Assembly (NCBI GenBank): GCA_041750975.1
Contig: JBGSYN010000256.1
Coordinates: forward strand, 1 to 64,000
Length of the DNA stretch: 64,000 nt
Direction of reading: 5' to 3'
Origin: JBGSYN01 sp041750975
Lineage (GTDB): Bacteria > Pseudomonadota > Alphaproteobacteria > Geminicoccales > Geminicoccaceae
Notes under the pieces: generated by a model
Database searches by the model: none
Told to the model about the DNA's origin: nothing
Seen by the model: the letters and a program-made list of their open reading frames with translations, nothing else
Position numbers and translations under genes: made by a program
Part shown: piece after piece, positions 17,131 through 25,389 of the stretch
How the letters are laid out: every line of letters starts with the position of its first letter
How positions within the stretch are numbered: position 1 is the first letter of the stretch

Positions 17131-18249
17131 TCAAAGGATGACCAGATCGTCCCGATGGACCATGGCATCGCGGCCCCGGAACCCCAGAATGGTCTCGATC
17201 TCGCGGCTTTGGCGACCGGCTATGGCGATCGCATCCTGGGCATCGTAGGCGGAAAGACCTTTGGCGATCGCGATGCCGGACCGATCCTCGATCATCACGG
17301 CATCGCCACGCTCGAAATTGCCGTGGATGGCTACTACACCTGCGGGCAGGAGACTGCTGCCACGCCTGAGCGCCAAGGTTGCACCATCGTCGATGCGGAT
17401 TCGGCCCATCACGCCGAGACTTGCGGCGATCCAATGTTTTCTCGCCCTTCTCGGTGTCGTCGTGGCACCGAAATAGGTGCATCGCGCGCCTTTGACAATG
17501 GCACGAAGCGGACCGGGCGTTTTGCCGTCACCCAAAACGACAGCGCACCCTGCACTCGTCGCGATCCTTGCCGCTGCAAGTTTGCTGACCATCCCGCCCG
17601 TGCCATGTTCCGAGCCGCAACCGCCTGCCATCGCCTCGATGTCGAGCGTGATCTCTTGCACCATCGGGACATGGGTGGCGTTGGTGTCGGTCCTCGGGTC
17701 GGCTGAGTAGAGACCGTCGATATCGGATAGTAGAACCAAGAGATCCGCCGAGCCCATAACGGCGACACGTGCGGAGAGCCGATCGTTGTCGCCGAAACGA
17801 ATCTCGCTCGTCGCAACCGTATCGTTCTCATTGACCACCGGCACAACGCCGAAGCGCAACAATGTTTCCGTCGTGGCCCTAGCATTCAGGTAGCGCCGCC
17901 GGCTTTCCGTATCGCCAAGCGTGATCAGCACCTGGGCAGTCTTGAGACCCACCTCGAACAGGCACTCCTGATAGGCCCGGGCAAGCTTGATCTGGCCCGC
18001 CGCGGCTGCCGCCTGTTTTTCCTCGAGCCGCAAAACGCGCCGCGGCAAACCCAGGACGCGACGCCCTAGGGCGATCGATCCCGAGGTCACGATAATGATC
18101 TGAGAGCCGTTGCGATGCAGTGCCGCGACGTCGGCGGCAAGAGACCCGAGCCACTCGATCCGCGGCTCGCCTGCGTCATCGACGAGGAGTGCGGAGCCGA
18201 CCTTGACGACCAGCCGCCGCGCCGACGCAAGCGCACCTGCCGCCGTCAC
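17131..18249 (-). CDS. proB: Glutamate 5-kinase
   Basis: 372 residues from GTG 18249 (TAAGALASARRLVVKVGS). That start fits the family length and leaves 10 bases after obgE; an ATG at 18297 would add 16 residues overlapping obgE, so the start is uncertain. The amino acid kinase domain shows VVKVGSALLVDD, IIIVTSGSIALG, VNENDTVAT and FGDNDRLSA; after about residue 265 comes a PUA domain. It phosphorylates glutamate for proline synthesis and is normally feedback-inhibited by proline. Sits between obgE and proA. Confidence 0.95.
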   Translation of the reverse strand: MTAAGALASARRLVVKVGSALLVDDAGEPRIEWLGSLAADVAALHRNGSQIIIVTSGSIALGRRVLGLPRRVLRLEEKQAAAAAGQIKLARAYQECLFEVGLKTAQVLITLGDTESRRRYLNARATTETLLRFGVVPVVNENDTVATSEIRFGDNDRLSARVAVMGSADLLVLLSDIDGLYSADPRTDTNATHVPMVQEITLDIEAMAGGCGSEHGTGGMVSKLAAARIATSAGCAVVLGDGKTPGPLRAIVKGARCTYFGATTTPRRARKHWIAASLGVMGRIRIDDGATLALRRGSSLLPAGVVAIHGNFERGDAVMIEDRSGIAIAKGLSAYDAQDAIAIAGRQSREIETILGFRGRDAMVHRDDLVIL

Positions 18250-18259
18250 AATGCAGGGT

Positions 18260-19288
18260 TCACAAGACGACGGCGAGTTCGTTTTCAGCACGTTCACGTC
18301 GCTTCGCCGAAATCTCCTGCCAGACCCGCTGCACTATCGAGTCGGCACCGATGCGGCTCGGTGCTGAAAGCTGGAGCACGCTTTGGCCGGCGGCTTGCTG
18401 CAATGTTTCCACTCGAATGCGAATGGTTTCCGGATCGAGCAAGTCGCATTTACTGAGACAGATGATTTCAGTTTTGCCGGTGAGGCCTCGACCATAGGCG
18501 TCGATCTCGTGGCGGACCGTTGCATAATCGGCAGCGACATCGGCACTATCGGCGGCGACCAGATGAACCAGGACTTCGCAGCGCTCGATATGGGCGAGGA
18601 ACTGATCGCCCAGACCGACCCCTGCATGAGCCCCTTCGATCAAGCCCGGTATATCCGCCAGGACAAAGGAATCGTGGCCGATCTGCACCGTCCCGAGCTT
18701 GGGCTCGAGCGTCGTGAAGGGATAATCTCCGATCTTCGGCTTCGCCGCACTGACGACCGAAAGCAGCGTTGATTTGCCCGCGTTCGGCAAGCCGATCAGG
18801 CCGGCATCGGCAAGCAGCTTGAGCTTGAGCCAAAGCCACCGTTCCTCACCTGGAAATCCCGGATCGGCGCGGCGCGGCGCACGATTGGTGGAGGTCTTGA
18901 AACGCGCATTGCCGCGGCCGCCATCGCCACCGCGCGCCAGCATGATTTCCTCATGTTCGGACTGGATATCGGCGATGAGCGTGACCCCGTCCTCGGCCAG
19001 GATCTGCGTGCCGACCGGAACCCGAAGTTCCAACCTGTCGCCTTGGCTGCCGGTTCGATCCTTGCCCATGCCATGATGGCCGCGGGTAGCCTTGAAGTGT
19101 TGCTTGTAGCGGAAATCGATGAGCGTGTTCAGCGCGGGATCGGCACGAACGACCACGTCGCCACCCCGTCCACCGTCGCCGCCATTGGGGCCGCCCATGG
19201 GGATATATTTCTCGCGGCGAAAGCTGACACAACCGCTGCCGCCATCACCGGATTTTACGAAGATCTTTGCGCTATCGAGAAATCGCAT
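18260..19288 (-). CDS. obgE: GTPase Obg/CgtA
   Basis: 342 residues from ATG 19288 (RFLDSAKIFVKSGDGGSG); a longer reading from 19339 adds an unconserved leader. The glycine-rich Obg fold (GGPNGGDGGRGGDV) comes first, then the G domain with G1 GLPNAGKST (about 166-174), G3 DIPGLIEGAHAGVGLG and G4 SKCD. It is essential in ribosome assembly and stress control. It lies downstream of rplU-rpmA, the usual arrangement, and ahead of proB. No long acidic C-terminal tail is present. Confidence 0.97.
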   Translation of the reverse strand: MRFLDSAKIFVKSGDGGSGCVSFRREKYIPMGGPNGGDGGRGGDVVVRADPALNTLIDFRYKQHFKATRGHHGMGKDRTGSQGDRLELRVPVGTQILAEDGVTLIADIQSEHEEIMLARGGDGGRGNARFKTSTNRAPRRADPGFPGEERWLWLKLKLLADAGLIGLPNAGKSTLLSVVSAAKPKIGDYPFTTLEPKLGTVQIGHDSFVLADIPGLIEGAHAGVGLGDQFLAHIERCEVLVHLVAADSADVAADYATVRHEIDAYGRGLTGKTEIICLSKCDLLDPETIRIRVETLQQAAGQSVLQLSAPSRIGADSIVQRVWQEISAKRRERAENELAVVL

Positions 19289-19355
19289 GGTGCCAATACC
19301 AACCGGCAATTCTGCATCGCAAGCAGGCCAAGCCGGCAATCAGGCACTCAGTTTA

Positions 19356-19373
19356 GACGAGAATTTTCTCGTC
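19356..19373. repeat. Perfect 18-base palindrome between rpmA and obgE
   Basis: GACGAGAATTTTCTCGTC is fully self-complementary and lies in the 129-base gap between the rpmA stop and the obgE start. In the mRNA it would form a hairpin with an 8-bp stem and almost no loop. It is not followed by a U-run on the minus strand, so it is not a standard terminator. It could be an RNase-resistant stem that raises rpmA mRNA stability relative to obgE, or a dyad bound by a protein. Confidence 0.6.
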
Positions 19374-19417
19374 GCTACATCTTGGCGTAGATTTCCGTTT
19401 TCGCCGACCGCGAGTGC

Positions 19418-19693
19418 CTACTCAGCCGCTGCCGCAACGGCCGCTTCAGGCATAACACTGACGAAACAACGCCCCGCCCGCTCCTTAAACGTCACATGAC
19501 CACGGACCATCGCATAAATCGTGTGGTCGCGGCCGAGTCCGACATTAGTCCCGGGGTGCCATTTGGTGCCACGCTGGCGAATGATGATGTTGCCGGGAAT
19601 CACCAACTCACCACCAAATTTCTTGACCCCGAGCCGCTTGCCCGCGGTATCGCGCCCGTTTCTGGAGCTGCCGCCCGCTTTCTTGTGTGCCAT
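19418..19693 (-). CDS. rpmA: 50S ribosomal protein L27
   Basis: 91 residues starting MAHKKAGGSSRNGRDT, the canonical L27 N-terminus that reaches the peptidyl-transferase centre; KWHPGTNVGLGRDHTIYA is also family-specific. The short alanine-rich tail is an alphaproteobacterial variant. Shine-Dalgarno gaggt precedes the ATG. It follows rplU by 50 bases on the same strand. Confidence 0.98.
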   Translation of the reverse strand: MAHKKAGGSSRNGRDTAGKRLGVKKFGGELVIPGNIIIRQRGTKWHPGTNVGLGRDHTIYAMVRGHVTFKERAGRCFVSVMPEAAVAAAAE

Positions 19694-19743
19694 CGATAGT
19701 TACCTCGTGGAATAACGCCCTTGGGGCGAATATTTCGACAATC

Positions 19744-20055
19744 TCAGGCGGCCGCGATATCGGTTATCCGCACGACCGTATGCAGTTGGCGGTGCCCCTG
19801 CTTGCGGCGCGAATTCTTCCGCCGCCGCTTCTTGAAGATGATGAGCTTGTCGCCCTTGATCTGGTCGAGCACTTCGGCCTTGACGGTGGCCCCCTCGATC
19901 AAGGGCGTGCCGATCTTGGGCTCGTCGCCGCCAAGCATCAGCACCTGATCAAATTCGAAGACACTACCGACCTCGGCATCGAGTTTTTCGACACGGATCA
20001 CTTCATTCTGGGCGACGCGGTATTGCTTGCCGCCTGTCCTGACAACTGCGTACAT
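19744..20055 (-). CDS. rplU: 50S ribosomal protein L21
   Basis: 103 residues starting MYAVVRTGGKQYRV, the invariant L21 opening, with FKKRRRKNSRRKQGHRQ, the basic 23S rRNA-binding loop, near the C-terminus. It is first in the rplU-rpmA-obgE run. The 86 bases upstream to the molybdopterin gene are short, but a separate ribosomal promoter there is expected. Confidence 0.98.
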   Translation of the reverse strand: MYAVVRTGGKQYRVAQNEVIRVEKLDAEVGSVFEFDQVLMLGGDEPKIGTPLIEGATVKAEVLDQIKGDKLIIFKKRRRKNSRRKQGHRQLHTVVRITDIAAA

Positions 20056-20141
20056 GGGAATTGCCGATCCAGGGAAAGGAAGTGGCGGACACGCAGCATC
20101 GCGTTGTCTCGCCGCAAATTCGAGACGCGCAAAATAACGCC

Positions 20142-22247
20142 TCAGGCGACGGTGTCAACGATGTTCGGTGTCGATCGCTCGCTCCTTGAGGGTTCGGCAC
20201 TCAGCCAGACCGCCGTATCGTGAAACGCCGCACCACCCAATGGCGGCACCGGGTCGGCACCGACCAACGCATTGATGCCGATCCCCTCGATGAATGCGGC
20301 ATTCGGCCAGATGCTTTCGACGACGATGACCGTTTCCTGCATGCCGTTGCGACCGGCCGCATGCAGGAGAATACTGCCGCGTGCATTGCCAATTCGGATC
20401 AAGCCACCTTCCTCGACCCCGAAACGGCTCAACACGTCCGGATGAACCAGAGCCTTCGGCCGTCCTTCCTTTTTCTTGGAGGTCGGGGTCTCGGTGAAGC
20501 TTGTGTTGAGATAGTTTCGAGCAGGCGCAGTCACCAGGCGAAATGGCGTTTCGGGCTTCATCTGCTCGATCGTTGCGAGATGATCCGGAAACTTTGGCAG
20601 GCCCTTGTGATAGGGTCCGATCTCATCCCATTTCGGACAAAATCGAAATCGTCCGTCGGCGAAAGCGAACCCATTTTCGAATGCCGGACGATCCGGCTGG
20701 TCGAGCGTGTTGATACCGCCGGCCGCATCGACGGTCTCGGCGTCGGGCCAGCCGGAGCGCCTCAAGAGATCGTCGATCAATTCCCAATCGCTCATCGCGA
20801 AGCCGGGATGCTCGGCTCCGACACGAGTCGCGAGTTCCCTGACGACCCAATGATTCGAGCGGCATTCGCCATGCGGCTCAAACAATTTGCGGCCGATATG
20901 CAAATAATTGTGGCTCGAGGCCTGATAGATGTCGTCATGCTCCAGAAACATCGTCGCCGGCAGCACGATATCGGCCATCGCTGCGGTTTCGGTCATGAAT
21001 TGCTCATGAACGCAAAGAAAAAGATCGTCGCGGGCGAGGCCCTGTCGAACCGCATGCAGATCCGGCACGACATTGATCGGGTTGGTGCTCTGCATGATCA
21101 TCGCCGTGACCGGAGGGCCGCCTGCAAGCGCTTGGCGATCGCCCAGCAGGATTCGACCGAGGGCGCATTGATCGAGCAACCGGACACTCTGGTCGACGAC
21201 ATCGAGACCCATGATCATGCTGCGATCGAGATGATTGGCATCCTGGCCATCATAGAGACCGCCGCCACCGGGCACGCGCCAAGCCCCTTTGACAACGGGC
21301 AGACAGCTTGCGGCGTGCATATTTACCGCGCCATTGCGCGATCGCGTGAAACCATAACCATAGCGCACGAATGGTGCGGCGCTGCGCCCGTAGAGCCGGG
21401 CGAATTCGATGATCCGCTCGGCTTGAAGGCCGGTAATTGCAGCAGCCCATTGCGGCGTGCGCGACTGCAGATGAGCTTCAAGACCTGCCGGATCGTCGCT
21501 ATGGCGATTGAGAAAGTCCCAATCGGCGTAACCCTCCTTGAACAGTACGTGCATCACCCCGCAAGCAAGCGCGGCATCGGTGCCGGGAGCCAGCGCCAGA
21601 TGCACGTCGGCCTGGACGGCAGTCCCCGTGGCGTAGGGATCGATGACCACAAGCCTGGCTCCGCGGTTCTTGCGGGCTCGGCTAATGTGGGTCATCAGGT
21701 TGACATTGGTGTGGACCGGGTTGCCGCCCCAGATCACAACGAGATCGCTATGCTCACCGATCTGCGTTGCCGGCGTACCGCGCAAGGTGCCATGGCCGGC
21801 CCGCCAGCCCGATTTCGCGATGGTCGAGCAGATCGTGCCGTGAAACCGCGAATAGCGCTTGGCATGGGTCAGTCGATTGAGACTGTCGCGATGAACAAGG
21901 CCCATGGTACCGGCATAGTAATAGGGCCAGACGCTTTCGGGACCGTAGTCGTGTTCCGCCTCGGAAAAGCGTGTAGCGATCTCGTCGAGCGCTTCGTCCC
22001 AGGAGATGGGCGCGAATTGGCCGGATCCCTTGGGACCGGTGCGTCGAAGCGGTCGGGAAAGTCGGTCGGGATGATCGAACCGATCCGCGTAGCGGGCAAC
22101 TTTGGCGCAGATCACACCGGCAGTGTAGGAATTGCGGTGACTGCCGCGCACCCGACCAAGACGGCCGCCTTCGAGCACTTCCACATCCAGCGCACAGGTG
22201 CTGGGGCAATCATGCGGACAGACCGAGGGTTGAAAGACTGACGCCAT
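20142..22247 (-). CDS. Molybdopterin-dependent oxidoreductase (DMSO reductase superfamily)
   Basis: 701 residues from ATG 22247. An N-terminal [4Fe-4S] site is visible as CPHDCPSTC followed by a fourth cysteine in GVICAK. The molybdopterin domains show RPLRRTGPKGSG, ISWDEALDEIA, VVIWGGNPVHTN and VIDPYATGT, and the C-terminal beta-barrel domain begins near FRLVTAPARNYLN. There is no twin-arginine signal, so it is cytoplasmic. Reaction and substrate are unknown; the family covers formate, nitrate, sulfoxide and polysulfide enzymes, and no partner electron-transfer subunits are adjacent. It ends 86 bases before rplU. The molybdenum ligand residue could not be assigned with confidence (GTICSTIAKSG region). 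Confidence 0.93.
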   Translation of the reverse strand: MASVFQPSVCPHDCPSTCALDVEVLEGGRLGRVRGSHRNSYTAGVICAKVARYADRFDHPDRLSRPLRRTGPKGSGQFAPISWDEALDEIATRFSEAEHDYGPESVWPYYYAGTMGLVHRDSLNRLTHAKRYSRFHGTICSTIAKSGWRAGHGTLRGTPATQIGEHSDLVVIWGGNPVHTNVNLMTHISRARKNRGARLVVIDPYATGTAVQADVHLALAPGTDAALACGVMHVLFKEGYADWDFLNRHSDDPAGLEAHLQSRTPQWAAAITGLQAERIIEFARLYGRSAAPFVRYGYGFTRSRNGAVNMHAASCLPVVKGAWRVPGGGGLYDGQDANHLDRSMIMGLDVVDQSVRLLDQCALGRILLGDRQALAGGPPVTAMIMQSTNPINVVPDLHAVRQGLARDDLFLCVHEQFMTETAAMADIVLPATMFLEHDDIYQASSHNYLHIGRKLFEPHGECRSNHWVVRELATRVGAEHPGFAMSDWELIDDLLRRSGWPDAETVDAAGGINTLDQPDRPAFENGFAFADGRFRFCPKWDEIGPYHKGLPKFPDHLATIEQMKPETPFRLVTAPARNYLNTSFTETPTSKKKEGRPKALVHPDVLSRFGVEEGGLIRIGNARGSILLHAAGRNGMQETVIVVESIWPNAAFIEGIGINALVGADPVPPLGGAAFHDTAVWLSAEPSRSERSTPNIVDTVA

Positions 22248-22511
22248 GATAGGTAGGGCCGATCTTCGCAAGGATGGATAATCGGGTGCCAGAATTATTC
22301 CTCATCTTAACCTAAAGGCAAGCTCTCGCCAGCATCATCTCAATGGCGCAGGAATCAGCTGCCGTCCGACCTTAGTCAGCAAGAGAGCCCAACTCTCCAA
22401 GCTTGGAGCCGCCCCCTATGCGATCAGCCGCAGGCCCTGTCAGATGAGATCGAGCCTTGCGTCCGCCCACCGCATCCGGCCGCGGCCTGCGGTCATCGTC
22501 GTTCCAAGCCA

Positions 22512-24179
22512 ATGAGCAAGCCCCGGTTCCGGGACCGGTTCGTTGCCTTTGCCTTCGCAGCGGCGGACCTCCTCATCGAGACGGACGACGAGGGAACGAT
22601 CCTCTTCGCAGTGGGAGCGTCCTCGGGTGCCATGGGAATGTCGGCTGACGAGCTTGAGGGGCTGAAATTCGAGAACCTCGTCTGCAATGACGATCGCAGT
22701 CTGGCGCGCGCTATGTTGCGGCGGTCCGGTGCCAGGGTTCGCGTCGGTCCCTTGAATCTGCGCAGTTTCTTCAACGGCTCATCCATGGCGGCAAGCCTGC
22801 TGCGATCCGGCGACAGCGATCGGACCCACATCGCCTTAACGCGGAGCCCGTCGATAGCTGCAATTCCGAGCGTGTTGTCCGCAGGCCTCAAGGTCGACGC
22901 CCAGTCGGCCATTCCATCGAGAAAGGCTTTCCAAGCCCTCGTCAGGGGCCATGTGGTGCATGGGAATATCGGCGATCTCGCGGTCTCGCTGGTCAACGTC
23001 CTCTGCCTGAATGGCAAATCGGCAGCATACAATCCCAAATTCGGTGAACTCACGAATGATGTCTGGGGGGCCTTGCGTTGTCTGTCCATCGACGGCGCAG
23101 CGGTGACGCAGCTTGCACCCGGTCGCTTTGCGGTCCTCAACGAGACTTCCAGCAGCGCGTCAGTCCAAGGGGAACTTCGCAAGGCGATTGCGGAACATGG
23201 GTGCGCGCTCTCGACCGAGATCGACCATCACGTCATAGCACTCGGCGATTCGACGTTCAGTGTCGACGAGATGATCCAGGCTCTCGACCAGGTATTTGAC
23301 GAATTCGGAACGGTCTCGTCCGGCGGAAAGCCGGTTGTATCCCCGGCTGTATCCATCGCCGCGGCGCTGAAACAAAAACTGGCGCTGGCTCATGAGCAGA
23401 TCGATGCTGCTCACAAAATCATTCAGCGACGACGATTCACCATCGTCTTTCAGCCGATCGTCGATCTGCAGACACTCGAGCCGACGCATTTCGAGGCTTT
23501 GGCTCGGTTCGATTCCGAGAAATCCCCACTGGAGTTCGTTACCTTCGCTGAAGATTTCGGGCTGATCGTCGACTTCGACCTCGCTGTCGTCGAAACCGTA
23601 CTCCACCGGCTCAACAAGCTGATGCGCAACAGCAGACGTCCCAAAGTGGCCGTCAATCTCTCGGCACGATCGCTGCAGAGCGACAGATTTGTCGAACGGA
23701 TCGGCCTGCTTTTCGCGAGCCACTACGAGAGCGCCCGGCAGCTGCTTTTCGAGATCACCGAGACCAGCCAGATCGTTGATCTCGAGCGAGCGAACAGGAT
23801 CATTCAGCGTTGGCGCGCGAATGGATTCCAGGTCTGTATCGACGATTTTGGGGCCGGTGCCGCGGCATTTCACTATATTCGCTGTCTGACCGTCGATTTC
23901 ATCAAGCTCGATGGCGGCTATATCGGCCATCACCTGTTCAGCGAACGCGACGCATCGATCCTCCGCTCGATGATTTCTCTCAGCCAAAGCCTCAAGGTTG
24001 CGACGATCGCCGAGATGATCGAGGACGAGGCGCAGTTGTCGAGCTTGCGCAGCCTTGGCGTCGACTATGGCCAAGGCTTCCTTTTGGGCCAGCCTTCAGC
24101 GGATCTCGATCCGCCGTTCCAAGGATCCTCCAGACCCACCCTACGGGCCATGCCGGACCACGTCGCCGCTGTCGTCTGA
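22512..24179 (+). CDS. PAS / degenerate GGDEF / EAL domain protein
   Basis: 555 residues, no membrane segment. The N-terminal about 110 residues look like a PAS fold (LLIETDDEGTILFAVGASSG). Residues about 130-290 resemble a GGDEF domain in which the catalytic motif is replaced by APGRF (VTQLAPGRFAVL), so diguanylate cyclase activity is unlikely. The C-terminal EAL domain keeps FEALARF, VNLSARSL, FEITETS, DDFGAGAAAF and DYGQGFLLG, so c-di-GMP hydrolysis or binding is plausible; the usual AEGVE appears as AEMIE. It probably senses a signal through PAS and influences motility, in keeping with the flagellar genes in the window. It stands alone with about 260 bases upstream that hold no gene. Confidence 0.9.
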   Translation: MSKPRFRDRFVAFAFAAADLLIETDDEGTILFAVGASSGAMGMSADELEGLKFENLVCNDDRSLARAMLRRSGARVRVGPLNLRSFFNGSSMAASLLRSGDSDRTHIALTRSPSIAAIPSVLSAGLKVDAQSAIPSRKAFQALVRGHVVHGNIGDLAVSLVNVLCLNGKSAAYNPKFGELTNDVWGALRCLSIDGAAVTQLAPGRFAVLNETSSSASVQGELRKAIAEHGCALSTEIDHHVIALGDSTFSVDEMIQALDQVFDEFGTVSSGGKPVVSPAVSIAAALKQKLALAHEQIDAAHKIIQRRRFTIVFQPIVDLQTLEPTHFEALARFDSEKSPLEFVTFAEDFGLIVDFDLAVVETVLHRLNKLMRNSRRPKVAVNLSARSLQSDRFVERIGLLFASHYESARQLLFEITETSQIVDLERANRIIQRWRANGFQVCIDDFGAGAAAFHYIRCLTVDFIKLDGGYIGHHLFSERDASILRSMISLSQSLKVATIAEMIEDEAQLSSLRSLGVDYGQGFLLGQPSADLDPPFQGSSRPTLRAMPDHVAAVV

Positions 24180-24309
24180 TCAAAGGCGTCTTGCGTTCGA
24201 ACCGAGGTTCGGCCCTTAATATAAGCAGTCGAGATATCGATTGTGGCGCAAAGCGGGCGTTGCCGGGTTCGTCCGGCTGAGGCTGAAATTGAGCGGGATC
24301 AGGACCAGG

Positions 24310-25389
24310 ATGGAGACAGGCCGTGCCGAAATCCAGGCGATCCTATGCCGGGCGGGCCTCGCATCGCTGAGCCCAGCCTGCACGTTGTCACCTCTCGAGG
24401 GTGGCGTCTCTTCCGATATTTTTCGGGCCGATCTCGATGCCGGCCGGGTCTGCGTCAAGCGAGCGCGATCCCACCTCAAGGTCAAAGCGGAATGGCGGGC
24501 ACCCGTAATCCGCAGTCTTTTCGAGGCCAGTTGGTACGAAATCGCGAACGCCATTGCCCCGAATGCGGCACCGAAGGTCGTCCATTTCGATATTTCGGCG
24601 AATGCCATCGTCATGGAATATCTCGATCCGAGCGATCATCCGGTCTGGAAAACGATGTTGCGCGACGGAGTTGTCGATCCGGACACGGCTCGCCGTCTTG
24701 GCTCGATCATCGGTCGGATCCATGCCGCGACCGCAGGCCGGCGCGACGTGCAAAAGCTTTTTCCCACCGACCGCATATTTTACGCAATTCGGATCGAGCC
24801 CTACCTGCTCGCAACGGCCGCCCGTCACCAGGATCTCGAACGGCCCCTGCATCGGCTTGCGCGTCAAACCGCTGAGACGAGATTGGCGCTCGTGCATGGC
24901 GATGTCAGCCCTAAGAATATCGTGATAGGTCCCCAAGGACCCGTTGTTCTCGATGCCGAGTGCGCGTGGTTCGGCGATCCCGCCTTCGATCTCGCGTTTT
25001 GCCTCAATCATTTCCTGTTGAAATGCGCATGGCGGCCGCAGCATGGCCGCGCTTACCTGTCCTTGTTCGACGCCATGTATGATGGCTATCGGCCACACGT
25101 TTCCTGGGAAGACAGCGATGCCTTCGAGGCACGGGCGGCGAGGCTTCTCCCCGCTCTTTTTCTCGCCCGGGTCGACGGCAAATCGCCGGTCGAATACATC
25201 ACCGACGAACTCATCCGAAATCAGATCCGCCGTGTTGCCCGGCCCTTGATCGCAAGCCCGGCGGATCGCCTTTCGGATGTGCGCGCGGCCTGGAGCAGGG
25301 AGTTGAGGCTCGATGAGCGGGACGACCATAACGACGGTTCGGGGCAGACGGATCTGGGACAGTCGGGGACGGCCGACGGTCGAAGCTGA
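24310..25389 (+). CDS. Aminoglycoside-phosphotransferase-like small-molecule kinase
   Basis: 359 residues from ATG 24310 (ETGRAEIQAILCRAG); a longer TTG reading from 24241 is less likely. The kinase-like fold shows an N-lobe nucleotide loop (PLEGGVSSDIFRAD) with VCVKRAR, the catalytic loop LVHGDVSPKNIVIG and the metal loop VLDAECAWFGDPAFDLA. Such proteins phosphorylate hydroxyl groups of small molecules (sugars, choline, thiamine, aminoglycosides); the target is unknown. Its last 77 bases overlap the start of the enolase paralogue in another frame, so the two are almost certainly co-expressed, which suggests that a phosphorylated product feeds the enolase-like enzyme. Confidence 0.87.
   Translation: METGRAEIQAILCRAGLASLSPACTLSPLEGGVSSDIFRADLDAGRVCVKRARSHLKVKAEWRAPVIRSLFEASWYEIANAIAPNAAPKVVHFDISANAIVMEYLDPSDHPVWKTMLRDGVVDPDTARRLGSIIGRIHAATAGRRDVQKLFPTDRIFYAIRIEPYLLATAARHQDLERPLHRLARQTAETRLALVHGDVSPKNIVIGPQGPVVLDAECAWFGDPAFDLAFCLNHFLLKCAWRPQHGRAYLSLFDAMYDGYRPHVSWEDSDAFEARAARLLPALFLARVDGKSPVEYITDELIRNQIRRVARPLIASPADRLSDVRAAWSRELRLDERDDHNDGSGQTDLGQSGTADGRS

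Noticed and set aside
17072..17482. N-terminal extension of proA by 137 residues
   Set aside because: It lies inside proB in another frame, is not like ProA, and ATG 17071 has a good Shine-Dalgarno.
20220..22241. 673-residue plus-strand frame opposite the molybdopterin oxidoreductase
   Set aside because: The minus strand encodes an unmistakable Fe-S/molybdopterin enzyme; the opposite frame has no domain or start signal.
24198..24211. CGAACC-GA-GGTTCG hairpin after the EAL gene
   Set aside because: Loop too small and no T-run; may be chance.
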